Below are positions 40,260 to 50,596 of a stretch of DNA of 64,000 bases, piece by piece (positions within the stretch are counted from its first letter, which is position 1; each line of letters opens with the position of its first letter). A program made the translations under genes and the position numbers. Under the pieces are notes generated by a model that saw only the letters and a list, made by a program, of their open reading frames with translations, ran no database searches and had not been told where the DNA came from. The DNA comes from DLAJ01 sp023663615. Lineage in GTDB: Bacteria; Bacillota; Clostridia; Lachnospirales; Lachnospiraceae. The stretch is from NCBI GenBank assembly GCA_023663615.1, contig JAMPHA010000004.1:1-64000 (forward strand), written 5' to 3'.

Positions 40260-41531
40260 ATGAGCGGGATCAGCAGGGAACAGACGGCAATGCTTGAGGA
40301 GATCGGAAAGCGCGCCGTTTTGGCAAAATATGAACTTCAGACCATTTCCACAGACAAAAAGAACGAGGCGCTTTGCCGCGTGGCGGACGGTCTGATTGCC
40401 GATACCGGAAAGATATTGGCGGCAAATGAACAGGATATGCAAAACGGAAAAGAGCACGGTATGCATGAGGGGCTGCTTGACCGCTTACAACTGACAGAGG
40501 CACGGATCGCGGCGATGGCGGAAGGCTTGCGTCAGATCGCGGAATTAAACGATCCCGTTGGCACGGTGATGGAGCGTTTTACCCATCCGAACGGGATGGA
40601 GATCACACAGGTGCGCGTGCCGCTCGGCGTCATCGGCATCATTTATGAATCCCGCCCGAACGTGACGGCGGATGCGTTCGGTTTATGCTTTAAGGCCGGA
40701 AATGCCGTGATCTTAAAGGGCGGCTCCGACGCGATCTGTTCCAATACGGCGATCACGGAAAGCATTCGGCGCGGTCTTGCGGGTACCGGGATTTGTGCGG
40801 ATGCCGTGCAGCTTATTGCGGATACGGACAGGGCGGTGACGGCGCAGTTTATGAAAATGAACCGTTATGTGGACGTGCTGATTCCGCGCGGCGGGGCAGG
40901 ACTCATCCGTGCGGTCGTGGAGAGCGCAAGCATTCCCGTGATCGAGACGGGAACGGGAAATTGTCATATTTATGTCGATCAGGATGCGGATTTCAATAAG
41001 GCGATCCCCATCATCATCAATGCGAAAACGCAGCGCATCGGCGTGTGCAACGCCTGTGAATCGCTCGTGATCCATGAAAAGATCAAGGATGCGTTTTTAC
41101 CCTTACTTGCGGACGCGCTGAAAAAGCATCATGTGGAGATGCGGGCGGACCGACAGGCAGCCGAAGTGATCGGGGACTGTGTGGCGGCGACGGAGGAAGA
41201 TTTCGCAAAGGAATATTTAGATTATATCATTTCCATCAAGACCGTCAGCAGCGCCGAGGAGGCGATCGCGCATATCAACCGTTATCACACGGAGCATTCC
41301 GACGCGATCATCACGGAAAATCAGGAAACGGCACGGCGCTTTTTAAGCGGCGTGGATTCGGCATGCGTATATGTCAATGCCTCGACGCGTTTTACGGACG
41401 GCTTTGAGTTCGGTTTCGGCGCTGAGATCGGGATTTCCACCCAGAAGCTCCATGCGCGCGGTCCGATGGGACTGCGGGAGCTGACCTCCTACAAATATCA
41501 GATCGTCGGGAACGGACAGGTCAGGGGATAA
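40260..41531 (+). CDS. proA: Gamma-glutamyl phosphate reductase
   Basis: ProA reduces glutamyl-5-phosphate with NADPH to the semialdehyde, the second step of proline synthesis. The 423 residues contain VRVPLGVIGIIYESRPNVTA, NAVILKGGSDAICSN, VIETGTGNCHIYVDQDADF and the catalytic cysteine in RIGVCNACESLVIHE. ATG 40260 is chosen because AGGAG lies eight bases upstream; the frame is open from 40188. proB and proA are separated by two small genes and the repeat array but may still be one operon. Confidence 0.95.
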   Translation: MSGISREQTAMLEEIGKRAVLAKYELQTISTDKKNEALCRVADGLIADTGKILAANEQDMQNGKEHGMHEGLLDRLQLTEARIAAMAEGLRQIAELNDPVGTVMERFTHPNGMEITQVRVPLGVIGIIYESRPNVTADAFGLCFKAGNAVILKGGSDAICSNTAITESIRRGLAGTGICADAVQLIADTDRAVTAQFMKMNRYVDVLIPRGGAGLIRAVVESASIPVIETGTGNCHIYVDQDADFNKAIPIIINAKTQRIGVCNACESLVIHEKIKDAFLPLLADALKKHHVEMRADRQAAEVIGDCVAATEEDFAKEYLDYIISIKTVSSAEEAIAHINRYHTEHSDAIITENQETARRFLSGVDSACVYVNASTRFTDGFEFGFGAEIGISTQKLHARGPMGLRELTSYKYQIVGNGQVRG

Positions 41532-41604
41532 CATTGAGCTGGACGAATATTTGAGTAAGAAAGATTCCCAAAAGTTATAGTAGAAAAGCGGGCAAAGGAG
41601 GAGC

Positions 41605-42129
41605 ATGGAAAGAAATATAAGTGTCATTAAAAATGGAAACGGAAATCAGATTGTAGTGATCAATGACATACGATTTAAGGGCAGACAGAACATTGCATGG
41701 GATGAGGTTGAGCAGTATTTGAAGCAGTATATTGGAGAATTTGTAGAAATTGTCGAAAGCAAAGAAATGATATACATAGGTAATGATTTTCCCGATGAAT
41801 ATGCGGGGTCCAATTATACAGCAAAGTTGAAAGGCGCTTTAGCAAAAGCGAAAGCAAATGCTGCACAGGGAATTCCTGAAATTGTCGAGATTGCAGAGAA
41901 TAAGAGATTTCGGGAGAATATGGCAGAAAAACATGATAAAAATGCCAGATTTGGATGGTATCGATATGATTCCAGATTTGCGCTTCCGATTTTCGATGAC
42001 GATGGAGAGGTTTTGCGCTATAATGTATTTCATGTGGAGCTTGTTATAAGACATGCAGAGGATAAAAAAATGTACCTGTATGACATTATGAACATAAAAA
42101 AAGAAACAAGTACCCCGCTTGAGCCATAA
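41605..42129 (+). CDS. AT-rich orphan protein, phage- or mobile-element-like, unknown function
   Basis: The 174-residue product reads MERNISVIKNGNGNQIVVIN, DIRFKGRQNIAWDEVEQYLK, AKAKANAAQGIPEIVEIAEN and GWYRYDSRFALPIF. I recall similar domains at the ends of large phage or plasmid polyvalent proteins and as small stand-alone genes, but cannot name a function. The stretch 41540-42200 is clearly richer in A and T than its neighbours and uses more AAA, ATA and AGA codons, which suggests recent transfer. AAAGGAGGAG gives a strong ribosome-binding site. A weak promoter (TTGAGT 41551, TATAGT 41576, 19-base spacer) is possible. Confidence 0.7.
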   Translation: MERNISVIKNGNGNQIVVINDIRFKGRQNIAWDEVEQYLKQYIGEFVEIVESKEMIYIGNDFPDEYAGSNYTAKLKGALAKAKANAAQGIPEIVEIAENKRFRENMAEKHDKNARFGWYRYDSRFALPIFDDDGEVLRYNVFHVELVIRHAEDKKMYLYDIMNIKKETSTPLEP

Positions 42130-42197
42130 GGCTGTACGGTTAAAAACTCATTTCTTTTTTGAGATTATATAATGAATACAGGAGAAAGTCAAGAGAG

Positions 42198-43646
42198 ATG
42201 TATAATGAAATTGATTTAGATAAGATAGATATAAATACAAAGCCTCCCACCGAAGAACCCGCGCGCCAGTACTATTACATGGCGAAATGCCGCGCTTATG
42301 TCCGGGCGGAGAGCGAAAAGCGCGGAAGGGAGTTGACTTGTGCAGTCATCACGTTTGGCTGTCAGATGAACGCGCGCGATTCGGAAAAACTGCTCGGTAT
42401 CTTAAAGACTGTCGGCTACGCTGTCACGGATTCGGAGACGGCGGATTTTGTCATTTATAATACCTGCACCGTGCGGGACAACGCCAATCAGCGCGTTTAT
42501 GGCAGGCTCGGTCATCTCGGTTCCATGAAAAAAAACAATCCGCATAAGCGGATCGCGCTGTGCGGGTGTATGATGCAGGAGCAGAGCGTTATCGAAAAGC
42601 TGACGAAAAGTTATTCTTTTGTCGATCTGGTCTTTGGCACGCATAACCTTTATAAGTTTGCGGAGCTGCTCTTTGCCATGTACGAATCCGACGGTATGCT
42701 GATTGATATTTGGAAAGATACGGACGCGATCGTCGAACAGCTTCCGGTCAGCCGCAAATATCCGTACAAATCAGGCGTCAATATCATGTTCGGATGCAAT
42801 AATTTTTGTACCTACTGCATTGTGCCCTATGTCCGGGGACGGGAGCGCAGCCGCGGTGCGCGCGAAATTCTCCGCGAGACAGAGTCCCTTGCGGCGGACG
42901 GCGTAAAAGAAGTCATGCTGCTTGGGCAGAATGTCAATTCCTACGGAACCGGGCTTGACGACGGCATTTCCTTTGCCGCGCTGTTGCGGGAAGTGGAAAA
43001 GGTAGAGGGAATCGAGCGCATCCGCTTTATGACGTCCCATCCGAAAGACTTATCCGACGAGTTGATTCAGGTCATGAAAGAATCCGATAAAATCTGCCGT
43101 CATCTGCACCTGCCCCTGCAATCCGGTTCCAGCAGGATCTTAAAAGCCATGAACCGCCGTTATGACAAGGAACATTATCTGAACCTTGCTTTGAAGATCC
43201 GCCGCGAGATACCGGATATTGCGATCTCAACGGATATTATCGTCGGTTTTCCGGGAGAGACGGCGGAGGATGTGGATGATACAATCGACGTGATCCGCAG
43301 GGCAGCGTTCGACAACGCATTCACGTTTCAGTACAGCAGGCGAACGGGAACGCCGGCTGCGGCGATGGAGCAGGTTCCGGCTTCGGAAGTGACGAAGCAG
43401 TTTGACCGTGTTCTTTCCGTTGTGCAGGAGACGGCAAAAGAGCGCGCGGCGCTTCTTACCGGACAGACGCTTCCGGCGCTGATCGAGGAAGTGAATGAAA
43501 AGGATCACGATTTTGTCATCGGGAGGCTTTCGAACAATACGATCGTACATTTGAAGGGGACAAGCGATCTGATCGGCTCGATCAGACGGGTAAAGCTGAC
43601 GGAATGCCGCGGCTTTTATTACATGGGGGTTATGGAACATGGCTGA
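42198..43646 (+). CDS. miaB: tRNA-2-methylthio-N6-dimethylallyladenosine synthase
   Basis: MiaB is a radical-SAM methylthiotransferase that modifies A37 of tRNAs reading UNN codons, after MiaA. The N-terminal MTTase domain has VITFGCQMNARDSE and ALCGCMMQEQS with cluster cysteines. The radical-SAM motif is CNNFCTYC, followed by YVRGRERSRG. TSHPKDLSDELIQVM and HLPLQSGSSRIL are typical; a TRAM domain ends the protein. I chose ATG 42198 (482 residues); the frame opens at 42159. A perfect TATAAT (42168-42173) lies just before, without a clear -35. It overlaps mutS by eight bases. Confidence 0.94.
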   Translation: MYNEIDLDKIDINTKPPTEEPARQYYYMAKCRAYVRAESEKRGRELTCAVITFGCQMNARDSEKLLGILKTVGYAVTDSETADFVIYNTCTVRDNANQRVYGRLGHLGSMKKNNPHKRIALCGCMMQEQSVIEKLTKSYSFVDLVFGTHNLYKFAELLFAMYESDGMLIDIWKDTDAIVEQLPVSRKYPYKSGVNIMFGCNNFCTYCIVPYVRGRERSRGAREILRETESLAADGVKEVMLLGQNVNSYGTGLDDGISFAALLREVEKVEGIERIRFMTSHPKDLSDELIQVMKESDKICRHLHLPLQSGSSRILKAMNRRYDKEHYLNLALKIRREIPDIAISTDIIVGFPGETAEDVDDTIDVIRRAAFDNAFTFQYSRRTGTPAAAMEQVPASEVTKQFDRVLSVVQETAKERAALLTGQTLPALIEEVNEKDHDFVIGRLSNNTIVHLKGTSDLIGSIRRVKLTECRGFYYMGVMEHG

Positions 43647-46290
43647 GATCACACCGATGATGCAGCACTATTTAGACACAAAAGAACAGAATCCGGATTG
43701 CATTTTATTTTACAGGCTCGGCGATTTTTACGAAATGTTTTTTGAGGACGCAAAGACGGTGTCCAGGGAACTGGAGCTGACGCTGACGGGAAAAGCGTGC
43801 GGATTGGAGGAGCGCGCGCCGATGTGCGGCGTGCCGTTTCATGCGGCAGAGACCTATATTAACCGTTTGGTGACAAAGGGCTATAAGGTCGCAATCTGCG
43901 AGCAGGTGGAAGATCCGAAGCTTGCGAAAGGCATGGTAAAGCGCGAGGTCGTGCGGATCGTCACGCCCGGTACGAACGTGGATAACCAGTTCATGGATGA
44001 AGGGAAAAATAATTACCTGATGGCGGTCGTCTATTTGGAGAATCAGATCGGCATTTCGATTGTGGACGTTTCCACGGGGGATTATTTTTTAACGGAAGTA
44101 GAAGATACGAAGCGTCTGCTTGACGAAATTTATAAATATCTGCCGTCCGAGATCATCTGCAACGACGCGTTTACGCTCTGCGGCGTCGATCTGAATGACC
44201 TGCGCGGCAGGCTGCATATCTGCGTCAACCGCTTAGAACCGTGGTATTTTGACGAGGACGCCTGTAAAAAAGCATTGATGAAGCAGTTCCGCGTTCATGT
44301 GCTGACCGGACTCGGTATTGATGATTTTCCGAACGGGACGGTCGCGGCTGGCGCGATCATGTTGTACTTAAATGAAACACAGAAAATTTCGCTGGCGCAT
44401 ATCACGCATCTGTATCCCTATCTGACAAGCAAATATATGCTGCTGGACAGCGCGACGAGGCGCAATCTGGAATTAACGGAAACGCTGCGGGAAAAGGCAA
44501 AGCGCGGGAGTCTGCTGTGGGTGCTGGATAAAACCAAAACGGCAATGGGCGCGCGGACGTTACGAAGTTATTTAGAACAGCCGCTGATCGCGCGGGACGC
44601 GATCGAGGAACGTTTAGAGGCAGTGGGCGAATTGTGCGCCGATCCGACCGCAAGGGATGAAATCCGGGAGTATTTGAGTCCGATCTATGATCTCGAACGG
44701 CTGCTCGGCAGGGTCAGCTATCTAAGCGCCAATCCGCGGGATCTGATCGCATTCCGCAATTCGCTTGCCATGCTTCCGGCGATCAAGCTTGTGTTACGCG
44801 GTTTTTCCTCTAAGCTGTTATTGGGTATTGAGCAGGACATGGATTCTTTGGAGGATGTCTGCGCGCTGATCGAGGCGGCGATCGACGATAACGAGCCGCC
44901 CGTCACGATTCGGGAAGGCGGCATTATCCGGGACGGCTACGATCCGGATATTGATATGCTGCGCAAGGCAAAGACAGAGGGGAAGGACTGGCTCGCCCGG
45001 CTGGAGAGCGAGGACAGGGAGCGCACGGGGATCAAGAACCTGCGCATCAAGTATAATAAAGTATTCGGTTATTATTTTGAGGTCACCAATTCGTTTAAGA
45101 ATCTGGTGCCGGAAGATTATATCCGGAAGCAGACACTGACGAACGCCGAGCGTTATACGACGCCGCGCCTGAAGGAACTGGAGGATACGATCCTGAACGC
45201 GGAAGATAAGCTGACCGCGCTGGAATATGACGCGTTCTGCAAGGTGCGCGACAGTATTGCGGCGGAGCTTGACCGCATCCAGCGCACGGCAAAGGCGGTC
45301 GCGGCATTGGACGTATTCGCGTCGCTCTCCCTTGTTGCGGAGCGCGGCCATTATGTGCGGCCTAAGATCAATGAAAAGGGCGTGATCGACATTAAGGACG
45401 GCAGGCACCCTGTCGTCGAGCAGATGATCGAACATGACATGTTTGTTTCAAACGATACGCACTTAGATAACGGAAAGCACTGCATAGCCGTCATTACGGG
45501 ACCGAATATGGCGGGAAAATCGACTTACATGCGCCAGACTGCGCTGATCGTACTCATGGCACAGATCGGTTCGTTTGTTCCGGCAAAGAGCGCGGACATC
45601 GGACTGGTTGACCGCATCTTTACGCGCGTGGGCGCATCGGATGATCTTGCATCCGGTCAGAGTACGTTTATGGTGGAAATGAATGAGGTTGCGAATATTC
45701 TCCGCAATGCGACGGCAAAATCGTTGCTTGTGTTAGATGAGATCGGGCGCGGCACGTCTACGTTCGACGGACTTTCGATCGCATGGGCGGTCATCGAGCA
45801 TATCAGCAACCGCAATGTACTCGGCGCAAAAACGCTGTTTGCGACGCATTATCACGAGCTGACAGAGCTGGAAGGGAAAATGGATAATGTGAACAACTAC
45901 TGTATCGCCGTAAAAGAACAAGGCGACGACATTGTTTTTTTGCGAAAGATCATGAAGGGCGGCGCGGATCGGAGCTACGGCATCCAGGTGGCGAAGCTGG
46001 CGGGCGTTCCCGATATGGTGATCGGGCGGGCCAAGGAGATCGCGGAACAGCTTTCGGACAACGACATTACGGACCGGATCCAGAGTATCTCTACGCCGGC
46101 GGGCGCGGCAGGAAAGCATAAGCCGGTGTTGTGCGATGAGGTGGATCGGGGGCAGATGACCTTGTTTGACGCGGTAAAAGACGAGGATGTCGTGAAAGAA
46201 TTAAAGGAGATCGACATCAGCAATTTAACGCCGCTTGACGCCTTAAATACGCTGTACCGGCTGCAGAACAAGTTAAATAACCGTTGGTGA
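43639..46290 (+). CDS. mutS: DNA mismatch repair protein MutS
   Basis: MutS recognises mismatches and small loops and starts repair. The mismatch-binding domain has LFYRLGDFYEMFFEDA, the family Phe-x-Glu region. The ATPase has Walker A GPNMAGKST at residues 621-629, FMVEMNEVANILRNAT, LLVLDEIGRGTSTFDGLSIA and LFATHYHELTELE. Length 883 is normal. It overlaps miaB by eight bases and mutL follows after 22 bases, a conserved order in Bacillota. Confidence 0.98.
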   Translation: MAEITPMMQHYLDTKEQNPDCILFYRLGDFYEMFFEDAKTVSRELELTLTGKACGLEERAPMCGVPFHAAETYINRLVTKGYKVAICEQVEDPKLAKGMVKREVVRIVTPGTNVDNQFMDEGKNNYLMAVVYLENQIGISIVDVSTGDYFLTEVEDTKRLLDEIYKYLPSEIICNDAFTLCGVDLNDLRGRLHICVNRLEPWYFDEDACKKALMKQFRVHVLTGLGIDDFPNGTVAAGAIMLYLNETQKISLAHITHLYPYLTSKYMLLDSATRRNLELTETLREKAKRGSLLWVLDKTKTAMGARTLRSYLEQPLIARDAIEERLEAVGELCADPTARDEIREYLSPIYDLERLLGRVSYLSANPRDLIAFRNSLAMLPAIKLVLRGFSSKLLLGIEQDMDSLEDVCALIEAAIDDNEPPVTIREGGIIRDGYDPDIDMLRKAKTEGKDWLARLESEDRERTGIKNLRIKYNKVFGYYFEVTNSFKNLVPEDYIRKQTLTNAERYTTPRLKELEDTILNAEDKLTALEYDAFCKVRDSIAAELDRIQRTAKAVAALDVFASLSLVAERGHYVRPKINEKGVIDIKDGRHPVVEQMIEHDMFVSNDTHLDNGKHCIAVITGPNMAGKSTYMRQTALIVLMAQIGSFVPAKSADIGLVDRIFTRVGASDDLASGQSTFMVEMNEVANILRNATAKSLLVLDEIGRGTSTFDGLSIAWAVIEHISNRNVLGAKTLFATHYHELTELEGKMDNVNNYCIAVKEQGDDIVFLRKIMKGGADRSYGIQVAKLAGVPDMVIGRAKEIAEQLSDNDITDRIQSISTPAGAAGKHKPVLCDEVDRGQMTLFDAVKDEDVVKELKEIDISNLTPLDALNTLYRLQNKLNNRW

Positions 46291-46312
46291 ACAGATGAGA
46301 AGGAGGTGCGGC

Positions 46313-48217
46313 ATGGCGCAGATTGCGGTACTGGATTCGGAGACCATAGATAAGATCGCGGCGGGCGAGGTTGTGGAACGTCCGGTGAGCGTTGTGAAAG
46401 AGCTTGTGGAAAATGCGATGGATGCGGGCGCAAATGCGGTTACCGTGGAAATCACGGAGGGCGGCACCAGTTTCATCCGCGTGACCGACAACGGGAGCGG
46501 GATTCCGAAGGATCAGATCCGCACGGCGTTTTTGCGGCATGCCACGAGCAAGATCCATTCCGTGGAGGATCTGCTTTCGATCAGCTCGCTTGGTTTCCGC
46601 GGCGAGGCGCTTTCCAGCATTGCGGCGGTATCGAGAGTGGAGATCATCAGCAAGACCGCGGACGACTATGCAGGAGTCCGTTATCTGATCGCGGGCGGCG
46701 CCGAGGAAGAACTGTCCGAGATCGGCGCGCCGGACGGCACGACAATCATGGTGCGGAATCTGTTTTATAATATTCCGGTGCGGAGAAAATTCTTGAAATC
46801 GTTTGCGACGGAGGGCAGCTATATTGCCGATCTGATGGAGCATCTTGCCATGTCACGACCGGAGATTTCTTTTAAGTTCGTCATGAACCGGGACACGCGG
46901 TTCCATACGAGCGGAAACGGCGATCTGCGCGAGGTGATCTACCGCATATACGGGCGGGATATTTCCGAATGCCTGCTGCCGGTTTCCTATGAGCGCGACG
47001 GCATCCGCATAGAGGGCTATATCGGCAAACCGGAAATGAACCGCGCCAACCGTGGCTTAGAGAACTATTTTGTCAATCGGCGGTATATTAAAAGCGATAT
47101 TGTCGCAAGGGCGGTCGAGGAAGCGTACCAGTCCTATCTGATGAAGCATAAATATCCCGTGTGCATGCTTTCGATCACGGTTCCGGCGGATGAGATCGAC
47201 GTGAATGTCCATCCGTCCAAAATGGAGATCCGCTTTATCAGACAGCAGGAATTTTTTGATATTCTGTATCAGGCAGTGTTGGAAGCGTTAAAGGGAAAAG
47301 AGCTGATTCCGAAGGTCATTCTTGATGAAAAAGCGCATCTACAAGATATTGTGGCGGAGCAAAAAGCGCTGCGAAAGGAAGCGCCCGAACCGTTTGAGAC
47401 AAGCAGGCTTTCCGTTCCCGTCGTGCGCGAGGAGACGATTTATGGGGAAAGTGAACAAAATTTGCAGGATTTCTTTCAAACGAATCGTCAGACGCGTGTC
47501 ATTACCGTGGAAAATGGCGGCGAATATGCAAAAAATGACAATATTTCCGCCAATCTTATCCAGAGTGAAGAACAGAAGATTATCGAAAAACCGCAGCAAA
47601 TAGAACTGTTTGACGATAAAATGCTGAGCGAGTCCGCAAGGGCGGGACACAAGATTTTGGGGCAGGTATTTGATACCTACTGGCTTGTGCAGTATGAGGA
47701 TAAACTGTTTATTATCGATCAGCATGCGGCGCATGAAAAAGTGAAGTTTGAACGCCTGATGAAGCACTTAAAAGAAAAAGATACGCCGCGGCAGATGCTG
47801 GAGCCGCCTGTCATTCTGCACTTAAACGCAAAAAATTATCAGGTATTGATGGAATATCGCGGACATTTTCTTGATCTGGGCTTCGAGATCGAAGAGTTTG
47901 GCGGAAACGAGGCCGCCGTGCGCACGGTGCCGATGGACTTGTACGGCTGTAACGGTCAGGAACTTCTGCTGAATATGCTGGATGAACTGGCGGAGGGACC
48001 GGTTCGGGGGACGCCGGACGTGATCTACGAAAAGCTCGCGTCCATGGCATGTAAATCCGCAGTCAAGGGCAATACGGCGCTGACCGTGGCGGAGGCGGAC
48101 GAGCTGATCGGAGAGCTGTTACAGCTGGAAAATCCGTATCACTGTCCGCACGGCAGACCGACGATCATATCCATGTCCAAATATGAACTGGAGAAAAAGT
48201 TTAAGCGGATCGTATAA
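46313..48217 (+). CDS. mutL: DNA mismatch repair protein MutL (endonuclease type)
   Basis: MutL couples mismatch recognition to strand cutting. The GHKL ATPase has IAAGEVVERPVSVVKELVEN, DNGSGIPKDQI and GFRGEALSSIAAVSR. The C-terminal domain carries the metal-dependent endonuclease motif DQHAAHEKVKFE from residue 469, with ACKSAVKG and CPHGRPT, as expected in a species without MutH. ATG 46313 has AGGAGG six bases upstream; the frame opens at 46295. Length 634 residues. Confidence 0.97.
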   Translation: MAQIAVLDSETIDKIAAGEVVERPVSVVKELVENAMDAGANAVTVEITEGGTSFIRVTDNGSGIPKDQIRTAFLRHATSKIHSVEDLLSISSLGFRGEALSSIAAVSRVEIISKTADDYAGVRYLIAGGAEEELSEIGAPDGTTIMVRNLFYNIPVRRKFLKSFATEGSYIADLMEHLAMSRPEISFKFVMNRDTRFHTSGNGDLREVIYRIYGRDISECLLPVSYERDGIRIEGYIGKPEMNRANRGLENYFVNRRYIKSDIVARAVEEAYQSYLMKHKYPVCMLSITVPADEIDVNVHPSKMEIRFIRQQEFFDILYQAVLEALKGKELIPKVILDEKAHLQDIVAEQKALRKEAPEPFETSRLSVPVVREETIYGESEQNLQDFFQTNRQTRVITVENGGEYAKNDNISANLIQSEEQKIIEKPQQIELFDDKMLSESARAGHKILGQVFDTYWLVQYEDKLFIIDQHAAHEKVKFERLMKHLKEKDTPRQMLEPPVILHLNAKNYQVLMEYRGHFLDLGFEIEEFGGNEAAVRTVPMDLYGCNGQELLLNMLDELAEGPVRGTPDVIYEKLASMACKSAVKGNTALTVAEADELIGELLQLENPYHCPHGRPTIISMSKYELEKKFKRIV

Positions 48218-48253
48218 GGGCGGGGATGCAGACAGAGGTTAGGAGGCAGACGG

Positions 48254-49222
48254 ATGGATCAAAAGAAACTCGTGATTCTCACGGGACCGACGGCGGTCGG
48301 AAAGACAAAGCTTTCCATCTCATTGGCAAAGGCGATCGGCGGAGAGATCATCTCCGCCGATTCCATGCAGGTATACCGGCATATGGACATTGGCACCGCG
48401 AAGATCACGGAACGGGAGAAGAACGGCGTTCCCCACCATCTGATCGACGTGCTGGAGCCGGAGGAGGCGTTTGACATTGTCCGGTTCCAGACGATGGCGA
48501 AACAGGCGATGGCGGAGATTTACGGGCGGGGGCACATTCCCGTTCTGGTCGGGGGAACGGGATTTTATATTCAGTCCGTTCTGTATGACATTGATTTTTT
48601 AACGCATGAGGAGGAGAGCGGCAGGCGGAAGGAGCTGGAGAAGCAGGCGCAGACGCCGGAAGGGGCGGCGGCGCTTTATGAACGGCTTCTGCTGCTCGAC
48701 CCTGAATCGGCGGGAAAGATTCATGCTCACAACATCAAGCGCGTCATCCGCGCGATCGAGTTTTATGAGGAAAATCATAAACCAATCTCGGCGCATAACG
48801 AAGAGCAGCGGCAGAGGCAGCCGCCTTATCTGTTTTGCTATTTTGTGCTGAACGACGACCGTGCAAAGCTGTATGCGCGCATTGATGGGCGGGTGGATCA
48901 GATGATGGAGAACGGACTGCTCTCAGAGGTGCGTTCGCTCAGGGAACGCGGCTGTACGCGCGATATGGTGTCCATGCAGGGGCTTGGTTATAAAGAATTG
49001 TTCGATCATTTGGACGGGCAGATCAGTTTAGAGGAAGCGGTTTACCGGATCAAGCGGGACACCCGGCATTTTGCAAAGCGGCAGGTCACCTGGTTTAAGC
49101 GGGAACGCGGCGTGATCTGGATCGACCGCGGAAATTTTGCGTCGGAAGAGGAGATCCTGTCCTTTATGACCGGACAGCTTGCAGGGAAAGGGATCGTGAA
49201 AGAAGGACTTTTGCGAACATAA
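48254..49222 (+). CDS. miaA: tRNA dimethylallyltransferase
   Basis: MiaA adds a dimethylallyl group to A37 of tRNAs reading UNN codons, making the substrate of MiaB. The P-loop is GPTAVGKT (residues 11-18), followed by EIISADSMQVYRHMDIGTAK, PVLVGGTGFYIQSVLYDIDF and VSMQGLGYKELFDHLDG. QVTWFKRERGVIWID is the conserved end of the catalytic part. Length 322 is standard. AGGAGG precedes the ATG. MiaA and MiaB are in the same cluster with mutS-mutL between them. Confidence 0.97.
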   Translation: MDQKKLVILTGPTAVGKTKLSISLAKAIGGEIISADSMQVYRHMDIGTAKITEREKNGVPHHLIDVLEPEEAFDIVRFQTMAKQAMAEIYGRGHIPVLVGGTGFYIQSVLYDIDFLTHEEESGRRKELEKQAQTPEGAAALYERLLLLDPESAGKIHAHNIKRVIRAIEFYEENHKPISAHNEEQRQRQPPYLFCYFVLNDDRAKLYARIDGRVDQMMENGLLSEVRSLRERGCTRDMVSMQGLGYKELFDHLDGQISLEEAVYRIKRDTRHFAKRQVTWFKRERGVIWIDRGNFASEEEILSFMTGQLAGKGIVKEGLLRT

Positions 49223-49255
49223 AGATGGAAGTGCCAAGAGCAGGAGAGGAATACG

Positions 49256-50566
49256 ATGATGACGGATACGACATTAGAGGCAATGTATGAGCAGATGGGG
49301 ATTTCCCATGAGGTGTATGAGGCGGGCAGACGCGTGCAGGAACGTCTGCGTGAGCGGTTTGACAGGATTGACGAGACGGCGCAGTATAACCAGTTAAAGG
49401 TCCTGAATGCCATGCAGGAGGCGCGCGTATCGGAGGCGTGCCTGCTTGGAACGACGGGATACGGCTATGGCGATATAGGCAGGGATACCTTGGAGCAGGT
49501 CTATGCCCGCCTGTTTCATGCGGAGGATGCGCTTGTCCGCCCGCAGATCACATGCGGGACCCATGCGCTCGCGCTCGCGCTCATGAGCAATGTCCGTCCG
49601 GGGGATGAAATCCTGTCTCCTGTCGGCAAGCCCTATGATACGCTGGAGGAGGTCATCGGCATCCGCCCGTCCAAGGGTTCTCTTGCCGAGTATGGCGTGA
49701 CGTACCGGCAGGTCGATCTGAACGCGGACGGCAGTTTTGACTTTGATGGGATCCGCGCGGCGGTGAACGAAAAAACAAAGCTTGTCACGATCCAGCGCTC
49801 CAAGGGGTATCTGGAACGCCCGACGCTGTCCGTCGCACGGATTGGCGAACTGATTGCCTTTCTCAAGGGGATCAAGCCGGACGTGATCTGTATGGTGGAT
49901 AACTGCTACGGGGAGTTTGTGGAGCGCTTGGAGCCGACGGATGTCGGAGCGGATATGGCGGTCGGCTCGCTGATTAAGAATCCGGGCGGCGGTCTTGCGC
50001 CGATCGGCGGTTATATCGCGGGAAAAAAGGAATGTGTGGAAAATGCGGCGTATCGCCTGACTTCGCCCGGACTCGGCAAGGAAGTCGGGGCGTCGCTCGG
50101 CGTGCTGACGAATTTTTATCAGGGACTTTTCATGGCGCCGACCGTGACGGCAAGCGCCTTAAAAGCGGCGGTGTTTGCGGCGAATCTGTACGAACCGTGC
50201 GGCTATGTCTGCACGCCAAATGCCTCGGAGGAGCGCTATGACATCATCCAGGCGATCCGCTTTGAAAAACCGGAGGGCGTGCGGGCGTTCTGTCAGGCGG
50301 TGCAGGCGGCGGCGGGCGTGGACAGTCATGTCGTTCCGGAACCGTGGGATATGCCGGGGTATGACAGCAAAGTCATCATGGCGGCGGGCGCGTTCGTATC
50401 GGGTTCCTCGATCGAGTTGTCGGCGGACGGTCCGATGAAGCCGCCCTACAACGTGTTTTTCCAGGGCGGTCTGACGTGGGAGCACGCGGGGTTCGGGATC
50501 CTAAAGACGCTCCAACGCTTTGTGGACGACGGACTCATCGGACGCGCGGCGCTTTCCAGATTGTGA
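49256..50566 (+). CDS. Methionine gamma-lyase-family PLP protein (YnbB-like)
   Basis: This family is annotated as methionine gamma-lyase or aluminium-resistance protein and is placed after miaA in many Bacillota (Bacillus ynbB). The 436 residues have LLGTTGYGYGDIGRDTLEQV, VRPQITCGTHALALALMSNV, and the PLP-site region MVDNCYGEF followed by VGSLIKNPGGGLAPIGGYIA with the probable lysine in LIKNPGG. KPPYNVFFQGGLTWEHAGFG ends it. The true reaction is not well established. It begins with tandem ATGs after GGAGAGG. Confidence 0.88.
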   Translation: MMTDTTLEAMYEQMGISHEVYEAGRRVQERLRERFDRIDETAQYNQLKVLNAMQEARVSEACLLGTTGYGYGDIGRDTLEQVYARLFHAEDALVRPQITCGTHALALALMSNVRPGDEILSPVGKPYDTLEEVIGIRPSKGSLAEYGVTYRQVDLNADGSFDFDGIRAAVNEKTKLVTIQRSKGYLERPTLSVARIGELIAFLKGIKPDVICMVDNCYGEFVERLEPTDVGADMAVGSLIKNPGGGLAPIGGYIAGKKECVENAAYRLTSPGLGKEVGASLGVLTNFYQGLFMAPTVTASALKAAVFAANLYEPCGYVCTPNASEERYDIIQAIRFEKPEGVRAFCQAVQAAAGVDSHVVPEPWDMPGYDSKVIMAAGAFVSGSSIELSADGPMKPPYNVFFQGGLTWEHAGFGILKTLQRFVDDGLIGRAALSRL

Positions 50567-50596
50567 CCGGACGCGGAAAAAAACACGATATTAAGG

